Origin: OPU3-GD-OMZ sp001901525
GTDB lineage: Bacteria; Pseudomonadota; Gammaproteobacteria; Methylococcales; Methylomonadaceae
Reading direction: 5' to 3'
Assembly (NCBI GenBank): GCA_963981505.1
Contig: CAXCEI010000025.1
Coordinates: 1-22,042 of the forward strand
DNA: 22,042 bases
Part shown: positions 15,819-22,042 of the stretch, in pieces
How the letters are laid out: each line of letters opens with the position of its first letter
How positions within the stretch are numbered: position 1 is the first letter of the stretch
The notes under the pieces: generated by a model
The model's input: only the letters and a program-made list of their open reading frames with translations
Told to the model about the DNA's origin: nothing
The model's database searches: none
Translations under genes and position numbers: made by a program

Positions 15819-16667
15819 ATGATGCTACTGGATCAAGCTCTCGTTTATTTAAACGGTCACTACCAACCCCTGTGTGATGCAAAAATATCTGTTTTAGATC
15901 GGGGGTTTTTATTTGGTGACGGCGTCTATGAAGTTATTCCCAGCTATCAAGGCAAGCTCTTCTCTCTTGACGACCACTTAAACCGCCTTGCGAAGAGTCT
16001 TGAGAGTATTCGGATGGCTAACCCGCATAGCAAGTCACAATGGTCTGAAATATTCCAACCGTTACTCGACCTCACTAAAGACCAATACATCTATTTACAA
16101 ATCACCCGTGGCGTAGCCCCCAAACGAGACCATAGTTTTTCAAGCGATTTAGAGCCGACTATTTTTGCAATGAGCGCTGACATTGCACCGTCTGAGCATT
16201 TACATAGTGGCAGTAAGGCCCTCACCATCGAAGATACCCGCTGGCACCTGTGTAATGTTAAAGCCACGACACTACTTGCCAATATTTTACTGCGGCAAGA
16301 AGCACTGGACCAACAGTGCGCTGAAGCCATTTTAATTAAAAATGATCTTGTTCTTGAAGGTGCTGCCAGCAATATTTTTGTGGTTAAAGACGGCGTTATT
16401 TCAACCCCCTCCCAAAACAGTAATATCCTGCCCGGCATTACCCGTAAAGTAATCATTGAATTAATCCAAAACCAAAACATTCCTTTTCAAGAAACGGCCA
16501 TAACCACCGACACACTTAAGCGAGCCGATGAAATTTGGTTAACCAGTTCAACCCGGGAAATCATTCCGGTCACAGAGCTTGATTCACGTTCGGTTGGCAC
16601 CGGTGCTGTGGGTCCTTTATGGCACACCCTCAACCGCCTCTTTCAAGAGAAAAAAGAACATGACTGA
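15819..16667 (+). CDS. dat: D-amino acid aminotransferase (fold-type IV PLP enzyme)
   Basis: This class IV aminotransferase exchanges amino groups between D-alanine and 2-oxoglutarate to form D-glutamate and pyruvate. The 282 aa length and overall alignment fit the Bacillus sp. YM-1 D-amino acid aminotransferase. Visible features are DRGFLFGDGVYEV (27-39), the substrate-carboxylate motif R103-x-H105 in TRGVAPKRDHSF, the PLP lysine K148 in CNVKATTLL, EGAASN and STREIIPV. The R-x-H motif favours the D-specific group over branched-chain aminotransferases or ADC lyase, but does not prove specificity. Its position 3 nt after dacA suggests it uses D-Ala released from the wall (inference). Tandem ATGs occur at 15819 and 15822. 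It overlaps ybeD by 8 nt. Confidence 0.9.
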   Translation: MMLLDQALVYLNGHYQPLCDAKISVLDRGFLFGDGVYEVIPSYQGKLFSLDDHLNRLAKSLESIRMANPHSKSQWSEIFQPLLDLTKDQYIYLQITRGVAPKRDHSFSSDLEPTIFAMSADIAPSEHLHSGSKALTIEDTRWHLCNVKATTLLANILLRQEALDQQCAEAILIKNDLVLEGAASNIFVVKDGVISTPSQNSNILPGITRKVIIELIQNQNIPFQETAITTDTLKRADEIWLTSSTREIIPVTELDSRSVGTGAVGPLWHTLNRLFQEKKEHD

Positions 16668-16926
16668 ACCAACAAGCTTACTGGAATTTCCTTGCTCCTT
16701 TGCGATTAAAGTCGTGGGTCATTCTGACCCTGCACTTGGGACAACGGTCTTAACCCTGATTCAGAAGCATGTGACAGCCATTGACAGCGATGCCATTAAA
16801 TATCGCCCCAGTAAAAAGGGTAAATACACGGCATTGACCATCACGATCGTGGCCACCAGCCAAGTGCAACTTGATGCTATTTACTACGACCTCAGCGACT
16901 GTGATGCTATTGTAATGGCGCTTTAA
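16660..16926 (+). CDS. ybeD: DUF493 family protein YbeD
   Basis: YbeD is a small conserved protein of unproven function with an ACT-like fold, nearly always encoded between dacA and lipB in gammaproteobacteria. I chose the ATG at 16660 (MTEPTSLLEFPC), which gives 88 aa against 87 for E. coli YbeD. Conserved features are LLEFPCSFAIKVVG near the start, the central PSKKGKYTALTITI, and the C-terminal LDAIYYDLSDCDAIVMAL-type end. The frame is open further upstream inside dat, but that part is not homologous. It overlaps dat by 8 nt and abuts the lipB start with no gap. Confidence 0.93.
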   Translation: MTEPTSLLEFPCSFAIKVVGHSDPALGTTVLTLIQKHVTAIDSDAIKYRPSKKGKYTALTITIVATSQVQLDAIYYDLSDCDAIVMAL

Positions 16927-17556
16927 GTGACTGAAAAACAACCCGCTGCCACCCTGCCGATTGTTCGAAACTTAGGACTTCAGGACTATAACGACAGTTT
17001 TCAGGCCATGTGCGACTTCACCCGAAACCGGTGCGCTGAAACGGCTGATGAGCTCTGGATTGTTGAACACCCGCCTGTTTACACGCTAGGACTCAATGGC
17101 AAACGAGAACATCTGTTAAAACCAAGCACCATTCCTGTGGTGAGCTCCGACCGCGGCGGTCAAGTCACCTACCATGGCCCGGGACAATTAGTCGTTTATA
17201 CCCTTATTGACCTGACCCGCCATAACATGGGTGTCCGATCACTGGTCACCTTACTGGAAACCGCCATGATCGACACACTCAAACAATACGGTCTTTTAGC
17301 CTATGCTAAAGCTGAGGCTCCCGGTACTTATATCAACCAAAAAAAAATTGGCTCTGTGGGTTTAAGAATTCGCAACGGGTGCAGCTATCACGGTCTAAGC
17401 CTTAATAATAATATGGATCTGACGCCGTTCAGTGCTATTAACCCGTGTGGCTTTAAAAACCTTGAAATGACACAACTCATCAATCACAATGTTTCAATCA
17501 ATAACGATGAACTGGCTATCCCGTTAGTCCACTCTATTTACCAACACTTATCATGA
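16927..17556 (+). CDS. lipB: Octanoyl-[acyl-carrier-protein]:protein N-octanoyltransferase LipB
   Basis: LipB transfers octanoate from acyl carrier protein to the target lysine of lipoyl domains, the first step of lipoate synthesis. It has 209 aa (E. coli 213). The signature RGGQVTYHGPGQLVVY (76-91) forms the substrate pocket. The acyl-thioester cysteine is C174 in INPCG, with partner lysine K140 in NQKKIGSVGLRIR. The start is a GTG directly after the ybeD stop, with no Shine-Dalgarno, so initiation probably depends on ribosomes finishing ybeD. It overlaps lipA by 4 nt (ATGA). Confidence 0.96.
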   Translation: MTEKQPAATLPIVRNLGLQDYNDSFQAMCDFTRNRCAETADELWIVEHPPVYTLGLNGKREHLLKPSTIPVVSSDRGGQVTYHGPGQLVVYTLIDLTRHNMGVRSLVTLLETAMIDTLKQYGLLAYAKAEAPGTYINQKKIGSVGLRIRNGCSYHGLSLNNNMDLTPFSAINPCGFKNLEMTQLINHNVSINNDELAIPLVHSIYQHLS

Positions 17557-18521
17557 CCACAAAAGCCCCTTTCCAAGCGCCCTCAAGATCCACCCCAGAC
17601 AGCCATCAACGCAATGACAACAAACTGTCTCGTATTCCCATCAAAGTGGATAAAACCATCGAAACCCTACGCAAACCCGATTGGATTCGCGTCAAGATAC
17701 CGGTTGGCAATAAGGTTAATCAAATCAAAAAAGTTTTACGCGAAAAAAAACTACACAGTGTTTGTGAAGAGGCCGCCTGCCCTAACCTCGCCGAATGCTT
17801 TCAACACGGAACCGCTACCTTTATGATTATGGGCGATTTGTGTACCCGTCGCTGTCCCTTTTGTGATGTTGCTCACGGCAAACCGTTACCCTTAGACTCA
17901 GGTGAACCCCTGCACCTTGCAGAATCGATCGAAGCGATGAACCTTAAATACGTGGTTATTACCTCCGTTGATCGTGATGACCTAAGAGACGGCGGTGCCA
18001 GTCATTTTGCCGCCTGTATTCGCGCTATTCGTGAAAAAACACCGACGACAAAAATAGAAATTTTAGTCCCTGATTTTCGAGGCCGCATCGACGTTGCCCT
18101 TGAAAAATTAGCCGCCCACCCGTGCGACGTGTTTAATCATAATTTAGAAACCGTCCCAAGGCTTTACAAACAATCTCGCCCCGGTGCCGACTATCACAGC
18201 TCTTTAAAACTGCTTCAATTACACCGCCAACAACACCCGAGCATTGCCACTAAATCTGGCATTATGCTGGGCCTTGGCGAAATGCCAGAAGAAGTCCATC
18301 AAGTGATGGCTGACCTCCTAGAACATGGTTGCTCCATGCTGACCTTGGGTCAATACCTTCAACCCAGCCCCGACCACTTGGCTGTACAGCGCTATTACAC
18401 GCCGGAAGAATTTGAACAATTTGGCAACTATGCTAAGCAACTGGGCTTTGCTCAGGTCGCCAGTGCACCATTAGTACGGTCTTCCTATCATGCTGACTTG
18501 CAGGCCAAAGACATCGCTTAG
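17553..18521 (+). CDS. lipA: Lipoyl synthase LipA (radical SAM)
   Basis: LipA inserts two sulfur atoms into octanoylated proteins to make lipoyl groups. It carries two [4Fe-4S] clusters. The radical SAM motif is C97-x3-C101-x2-C104 (CTRRCPFC). The auxiliary, sacrificial cluster is bound by C71, C76 and C82 (CEEAACPNLAEC) with the C-terminal serine of RSSY (309-312). The 322 aa length is normal. Its ATG overlaps the lipB stop by 4 nt, so it is translationally coupled. It is the last gene of the plus-strand run. I see no convincing plus-strand terminator in the 107 nt before the convergent small gene. Confidence 0.97.
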   Translation: MTTKAPFQAPSRSTPDSHQRNDNKLSRIPIKVDKTIETLRKPDWIRVKIPVGNKVNQIKKVLREKKLHSVCEEAACPNLAECFQHGTATFMIMGDLCTRRCPFCDVAHGKPLPLDSGEPLHLAESIEAMNLKYVVITSVDRDDLRDGGASHFAACIRAIREKTPTTKIEILVPDFRGRIDVALEKLAAHPCDVFNHNLETVPRLYKQSRPGADYHSSLKLLQLHRQQHPSIATKSGIMLGLGEMPEEVHQVMADLLEHGCSMLTLGQYLQPSPDHLAVQRYYTPEEFEQFGNYAKQLGFAQVASAPLVRSSYHADLQAKDIA

Positions 18522-18562
18522 CATTAATCTCAGGAGCACTTAAAAACAGTGTCTTTGGCTAT

Positions 18563-18605
18563 AAAAAACCCCCAACCGTCACCGACTGGCGTAGGCCTGA
18601 CTGTT
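18563..18605 (-). terminator. Probable intrinsic terminator of the small glycine-zipper gene
   Basis: Reading the minus strand, AACAGTCA (18605-18598) pairs with TGACGGTT (18581-18574) with one A-G mismatch, followed by GGGGG and then six T (18568-18563). It lies 24 nt after the stop of the small secreted-protein gene. The stem is imperfect and the loop long, so confidence is moderate. Confidence 0.4.
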
Positions 18606-18628
18606 AAAAAAACTTTCAGGTCGTTTAG

Positions 18629-18979
18629 TTACATCCAATTAAAACCGACTTGACCCGTTTCTATCGCTCCCGATGGTGCACCGGTTGCCAGCCCGACAGG
18701 AACCGCATAAATAAGGCCAACGACACCGACAGGCAGTACTAAGAAAGGATTGGTCGCATGTTCTTCGTTAATAGATGACCAGATATCCACAACACCTTGA
18801 GCGCCCCCCGTTATAGCTCCGACAAGACCGCCCACCACACCGCCCACTATCTTAAAAGGCAATTTCACCACGCCGACGGCAGTAGAAACGACAACGTTAG
18901 AATGACCGCCAGCAACGGCCGTCCCTGTTGATACCAACATGACCATCATTAAAAATAAAGCCACTAATTGCTTTTTCAT
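18629..18979 (-). CDS. Small secreted glycine-zipper protein, function unknown
   Basis: I do not recognise this 116 aa protein. It starts at the ATG at 18979, with AGGAG 6 nt upstream; an in-frame TTG at 18985 would sit against that Shine-Dalgarno. Residues 1-23 form a Sec signal peptide ending AVA-GG. The mature part has a hydrophobic glycine-rich segment with a G46-x3-G50-x3-G54-x3-G58 zipper and a second interleaved G47/G51 pair. A polar stretch (DIWSSINEEHATN, about 65-77) and a second hydrophobic Gly/Val/Pro segment (80-103) follow. Such zippers pack helices in membranes or oligomers. It has no cysteine after the signal, so it is not a lipoprotein. It stands alone, with its own possible promoter and terminator, downstream of the groESL terminator. 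Confidence 0.8.
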   Translation of the reverse strand: MKKQLVALFLMMVMLVSTGTAVAGGHSNVVVSTAVGVVKLPFKIVGGVVGGLVGAITGGAQGVVDIWSSINEEHATNPFLVLPVGVVGLIYAVPVGLATGAPSGAIETGQVGFNWM

Positions 18980-19089
18980 AAACAACTCCTATCCATTTAA
19001 CTAAAGATGTTAAAGAAACCTTTTAAAATTTGAGCACAACCGGTGAAAATGACTAAAAGATCACCCTTTATTTTTTTCCATCAAGATAA

Positions 19090-19118
19090 GGTATAACTTT
19101 TTTCACCGCACTTGTCTA
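19090..19118 (-). promoter_or_regulatory. Candidate sigma-70 promoter for the glycine-zipper gene
   Basis: On the minus strand TAGACA (19118-19113) is followed after 17 nt by TATACC (19095-19090), a moderate -35/-10 pair. Transcription would start near 19083, leaving a leader of about 104 nt. This, with the terminator at 19176-19220, accounts for the roughly 300-base gene-free stretch before groEL; I see nothing else there. Confidence 0.35.
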
Positions 19119-19175
19119 CGTTGATCATCTTAAGTTTGTCACTACCCATAACACCCGTTATTAACTATCGGACAT

Positions 19176-19220
19176 AAAAAAAGCAGCGCTCAAAAATCAT
19201 TCGATTTCCTCGCACTGCTT
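19176..19220 (-). terminator. Intrinsic terminator of groES-groEL
   Basis: On the minus strand AAGCAGTGC (19220-19212) pairs with GCGCTGCTT (19189-19181) with one T-G wobble. An inner stem AAATC/GATTT sits in the loop, and the stem runs directly into seven T. It lies 67 nt after the groEL stop codon. This is a textbook rho-independent terminator. Confidence 0.85.
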
Positions 19221-19286
19221 CTTTATAAGTAGAACAGTCTGTCTTTCAGATCACTGACTAATCACCTAAAGACTGACGAACTGACA

Positions 19287-20939
19287 TTACATCATGCCGC
19301 CCATACCGCCCATACCACCCATGCCGCCCATATCAGGCATTGCAGGAGCTGCTGCACCATCATCCGGTTGATCTGCAACCATCACTTCGGTTGTGATCAT
19401 TAACCCTGCGATAGACGCTGCATTTTGTAGCGCTGAACGTGTCACTTTAGCGGGATCTAAAATACCCAGTGCAACCATATCACCGTATTCACCCGAAGCA
19501 GCATTGTAACCGTAGTTACCTTCACTGTTCTTAACATCATTCAAAACCACCGAGGCTTCATCACCGGCATTAGTCACAATCTGACGTAAAGGCTCTTCCA
19601 TCGCACGGCGTAAAATAGCAACACCGACTGACTGGTCGTTATTAGCAGATTCCAACCCGTCAAGGCTGCTGATAGCACGAACCAAAGCAGTACCACCACC
19701 TGGGACCACACCTTCCTCAACGGCCGCTCTTGTTGAATGTAAAGCATCTTCAACACGGGCTTTTTTCTCTTTCATTTCCATTTCAGTCGCTGCACCGACT
19801 TTAATAACCGCAACACCGCCGGCTAATTTAGCCAAACGCTCTTGTAGTTTTTCTTTGTCGTAATCTGAAGTTGCATCTTCTGCTTGTGCACGAATTTGCG
19901 CAACACGACCGGTAATTTGGTCTTCAGCACCCGCGCCGTCAATCACAGTGGTATTATCTTTAGTGATTTGTACTTTTTTCGCAGTTCCGAGTTGATCCAG
20001 TTCTGCTTTTTCTAAAGACAAACCGACTTCTTCAGAAATCACTACACCGCCAGTCAAAATAGCAATATCTTCCAACATCGCTTTACGACGATCACCAAAA
20101 CCCGGCGCTTTAACCGCCGCGACTTTAACGATACCACGCATGTTATTAACCACTAACGTTGCCAGTGCTTCGCCTTCAACATCTTCCGCGATAATCAATA
20201 ACGGACGGCTGGCTTTAGCGACATTCTCAAGAATAGGCAATAAATCTCTGATATTAGAAATTTTCTTATCGAAGATCAAAATGAATGGGTTCTCCAACTC
20301 AACACTCATGCTGTCTTGATTGTTAATAAAGTAAGGTGAGAGGTAGCCACGGTCAAACTGCATGCCTTCAACTACATCTAACTCATTGTCCAGACCGCTG
20401 CCTTCTTCAACCGTAATCACGCCTTCTTTACCGACTTTGCCCATGGCATCGGCAATGATCTGACCTACTGAAGTATCTGAATTCGCTGAAATAGTACCGA
20501 CCTGAGCAATCGCATTGCCATCGGTACACGGTACGGCTAATTCTTCAATGGAACTGACAGCCACAATGACTGCTTGGTCAATACCACGTTTTAGATCCAT
20601 CGGGTTCATGCCCGCTGCAACCGCTTTCAAACCTTCATTAACGATGGCTTGTGCTAACACTGTGGCGGTTGTGGTACCGTCACCGGCCGCATCTGAAGTA
20701 TGAGATGCAACTTCTTTAACCATTTGCGCGCCCATATTTTCGAATTTATCTTGCAATTCGATTTCTTTTGCAACCGACACCCCATCTTTAGTAATAGTCG
20801 GTGCACCAAAACTCTTGTCGAGTACGGCATTACGGCCTTTAGGGCCCAGAGTTACTTTTACTGCATTTGCCAAAATATTGACACCTGCAGCGATTTTAGT
20901 ACGGGCGTCATCGCCGAAAATTACATCTTTTGCTGCCAT
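19287..20939 (-). CDS. groEL: 60 kDa chaperonin GroEL
   Basis: GroEL forms a double heptameric ring that folds proteins in an ATP-driven chamber capped by GroES. The 550 aa length is standard. The ATP-binding GDGTTT (86-91) is present, as are LGPKGRN (31-37) near the start and the apical domain. The flexible C-terminal tail is the usual GGM repeat (four GGM units ending MM). The ATG has AGGAT 5 nt upstream. It follows groES by 56 nt in the same operon under HrcA/CIRCE control and ends in a strong terminator. Confidence 0.99.
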   Translation of the reverse strand: MAAKDVIFGDDARTKIAAGVNILANAVKVTLGPKGRNAVLDKSFGAPTITKDGVSVAKEIELQDKFENMGAQMVKEVASHTSDAAGDGTTTATVLAQAIVNEGLKAVAAGMNPMDLKRGIDQAVIVAVSSIEELAVPCTDGNAIAQVGTISANSDTSVGQIIADAMGKVGKEGVITVEEGSGLDNELDVVEGMQFDRGYLSPYFINNQDSMSVELENPFILIFDKKISNIRDLLPILENVAKASRPLLIIAEDVEGEALATLVVNNMRGIVKVAAVKAPGFGDRRKAMLEDIAILTGGVVISEEVGLSLEKAELDQLGTAKKVQITKDNTTVIDGAGAEDQITGRVAQIRAQAEDATSDYDKEKLQERLAKLAGGVAVIKVGAATEMEMKEKKARVEDALHSTRAAVEEGVVPGGGTALVRAISSLDGLESANNDQSVGVAILRRAMEEPLRQIVTNAGDEASVVLNDVKNSEGNYGYNAASGEYGDMVALGILDPAKVTRSALQNAASIAGLMITTEVMVADQPDDGAAAPAMPDMGGMGGMGGMGGMM

Positions 20940-20995
20940 TTTATATCCTATAAACGATTAATTAATATTCTTATCAGGTAAATCAAGAGCGACAC

Positions 20996-21283
20996 TTAGT
21001 CCAAAACACCCATGATGTCTTCTTCACGCATAACGATCAGGTCGTCGCCATCAACTTTGACTTCGTTGCCGGAATATTTTCCAAACAACACTCTATCTCC
21101 AACGTTTACATCAACTGCACGAACGTCGCCATTATCAAGAACTTTACCATTGCCTACAGCCAACACCGTACCTTCACTGGGTTTCTCTGCGGCTGAACCT
21201 GGAAGCACAATGCCTCCTGCTGAGGTTGTTTCTTCTTCAACACGTTTGACAATTACTCTGTCGTGTAACGGACGTATTCCCAT
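20996..21283 (-). CDS. groES: 10 kDa co-chaperonin GroES
   Basis: GroES is the heptameric lid of GroEL. The start is the ATG at 21283 (MGIRPLHDRV, 95 aa), preceded by AGGAG at 6 nt; an in-frame TTG one codon upstream is not a likely start. The mobile loop that contacts GroEL is EETTSAGGIVLPG (about 17-29), and the family motif GDRVLFGKYSG is present. It is the first gene of the groESL operon, with a sigma-70-like promoter and a CIRCE operator upstream. Confidence 0.98.
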   Translation of the reverse strand: MGIRPLHDRVIVKRVEEETTSAGGIVLPGSAAEKPSEGTVLAVGNGKVLDNGDVRAVDVNVGDRVLFGKYSGNEVKVDGDDLIVMREEDIMGVLD

Positions 21284-21334
21284 CAACTTCTCCTAATTAA
21301 AAAATTAAACAATTACTTTTAGCTTCAAATGCAA

Positions 21335-21361
21335 TTAGCACTCGACATTAATGAGTGCTAA
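21335..21361 (-). promoter_or_regulatory. CIRCE operator (HrcA binding site) of groESL
   Basis: TTAGCACTC (21335-21343), 9-nt spacer, GAGTGCTAA (21353-21361) is a perfect match to the CIRCE inverted repeat. Its upstream end touches the -10 box and it covers the expected transcription start, the usual position for repression by HrcA. It implies the genome encodes HrcA, which is absent from this window. Confidence 0.95.
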
Positions 21362-21388
21362 TAATAACTATCTTTTGCAGTCTGTCAA
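21361..21388 (-). promoter_or_regulatory. Sigma-70-type promoter of groES-groEL
   Basis: On the minus strand a perfect -35 TTGACA (21388-21383) is followed after 16 nt by -10 TATTAT (21366-21361). The CIRCE operator starts at the edge of the -10. I see no sigma-32 type CTTGAA/CCCCAT pair, so heat control seems to rest on HrcA derepression. Confidence 0.75.
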
Positions 21389-21434
21389 GTATTTTGGCAT
21401 TATTTAGGCTCTCTCTTTAGCCTCTCACCGCCCC

Positions 21435-22042
21435 ATGAACGACCAACAATTATTACGTTATAGCCGCCAAATCATGTTGCCGCAGATCGATATTGACGGC
21501 CAGCAACGCATCCTAAACAGCCGTATACTCACGATTGGTGCCGGTGGCTTAGGTTGCCCTGCCACCCTTTATCTGGCTGCCGCAGGTGTGGGTCACATCA
21601 CCCTATATGACGATGATGTCGTCGATCTGTCCAATCTCCAGCGTCAAATTGCTCACCATACTGAAGATATTGGGGCCGATAAGGTTTTTTCAAGTGCACA
21701 AACACTGAAAAGCTTGAACCCTGAAACACAAGTCATGGCTAAAAAGGAACGATTGGCGGGCGATCAGTTACAAGAAGAAGTTAAAAAAGCAGATATCGTA
21801 CTCGATTGCAGCGATAATTTTAAGACGCGCTTTGCGATTAACCGGGCCTGTGTAGAGTACCAGACACCGCTTATTTCCGGCGCCGCTATTCGCTTTGAAG
21901 GGCAACTGTCGGTCTTTACCCCAGGACGCGCTGACAGCCCCTGTTATAACTGCCTGTATCAAGAATCCGACGACGAACAACAAAATTGCGCCACCCATGG
22001 GGTAATTTCCCCCATCACCGGCATTATCGGCTCTATGCAGGC
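21435..22042 (+). CDS. moeB: MoeB/ThiF-family E1-like adenylyltransferase (partial, 3' end beyond window)
   Basis: This E1-like enzyme adenylates the C-terminal glycine of a ubiquitin-like sulfur carrier (MoaD or ThiS). The first 202 residues are visible. The ATP-binding glycine loop is GAGGLG (36-41), preceded by the family N-terminus LLRYSRQIMLPQI. NLQRQI and DCSDNFKTRF are diagnostic for MoeB/ThiF. A CYNCLY pair begins the zinc site. There is no in-frame stop before the window end. MoeB and ThiF cannot be separated without the rest and its neighbours, so the symbol is provisional. The ATG at 21435 lies in a C-rich leader without Shine-Dalgarno, 46 nt from the divergent groES -35 box. Confidence 0.9.
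   Translation, partial: MNDQQLLRYSRQIMLPQIDIDGQQRILNSRILTIGAGGLGCPATLYLAAAGVGHITLYDDDVVDLSNLQRQIAHHTEDIGADKVFSSAQTLKSLNPETQVMAKKERLAGDQLQEEVKKADIVLDCSDNFKTRFAINRACVEYQTPLISGAAIRFEGQLSVFTPGRADSPCYNCLYQESDDEQQNCATHGVISPITGIIGSMQ

Noticed and set aside
16579..16659. Upstream extension of ybeD within dat
   Set aside because: The extension has no YbeD homology; the ATG at 16660 gives the standard 88 aa protein and a typical 8-nt overlap.
18522..18628. Plus-strand terminator for lipA
   Set aside because: The inverted repeat here is followed by A-runs, not T-runs, on the plus strand; it fits the minus strand instead.
18980..19286. Possible RNA gene or mobile remnant in the longest gene-free stretch
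   Set aside because: No tRNA cloverleaf, repeat or transposase remnant is visible; the stretch is explained by the groEL terminator and a leader/promoter.
21375..21403. Plus-strand promoter TTGCAG-N17-CATTAT for the moeB-like gene
   Set aside because: Only 3/6 and 4/6 matches; not distinguishable from chance in an AT-rich region overlapping the groESL promoter.
1..22042. CRISPR array, insertion sequence, prophage or defence genes
   Set aside because: No direct-repeat array, terminal inverted repeats, transposase, integrase or nuclease genes were seen; all genes have housekeeping identities or look chromosomal.

Overview
The window is about 22 kb of chromosomal housekeeping DNA, almost certainly from a gammaproteobacterium. 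MreB, UmuD and MreC follow the Escherichia coli proteins closely. The chromosome also carries gatCAB, which enterics lack but Pseudomonas-like and marine gammaproteobacteria have, and a perfect CIRCE/HrcA operator ahead of groES, which enterics also lack. I cannot name the genus. I see no tRNA, rRNA, insertion sequence, phage gene or CRISPR array.

Layout. (a) 48-1943 (+): umuD-umuC, an SOS translesion synthesis pair whose UmuD has an extra N-terminal module. (b) 1950-3551: a small zinc-ribbon protein gene on the minus strand, converging on umuC, then prmC and a JAMM metallopeptidase gene on the plus strand. (c) 3569-6835 (-): gatC-gatA-gatB, transcribed divergently from mreB. (d) 6951-18521 (+): a nearly unbroken run of thirteen genes, mreB-mreC-mreD-mrdA-rodA-mltB-rlpA-dacA-dat-ybeD-lipB-lipA (with a promoter before dacA), which joins the rod-shape elongation machinery, peptidoglycan trimming enzymes, D-amino acid metabolism and lipoate synthesis. 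Several junctions overlap by 4, 8 or 14 nt, which suggests translational coupling. (e) 18563-21388 (-): a small secreted glycine-zipper protein gene of unknown function, then groES-groEL with promoter, CIRCE operator and a clear intrinsic terminator. (f) 21435-22042 (+): the 5' part of a MoeB/ThiF-type E1-like enzyme gene, cut by the window end.

How the genes fit together. MreBCD, PBP2 and RodA form the elongasome. MltB, RlpA and the DacA-type D,D-carboxypeptidase trim the wall, and the D-amino acid aminotransferase next to dacA could reuse the D-alanine that DacA releases. LipB and LipA make lipoyl cofactors. GatCAB completes Asn- and/or Gln-tRNA synthesis by transamidation.

No novel multi-gene system is evident. 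The points most worth a second look are: mreC, where the conserved start methionine is encoded by ATA; the N-terminally extended UmuD; a LysM-MltB fusion; the shortage of Shine-Dalgarno sequences on most plus-strand genes, in contrast to clear ones on groES, groEL, mreB and gatCAB; and the uncharacterised glycine-zipper protein.
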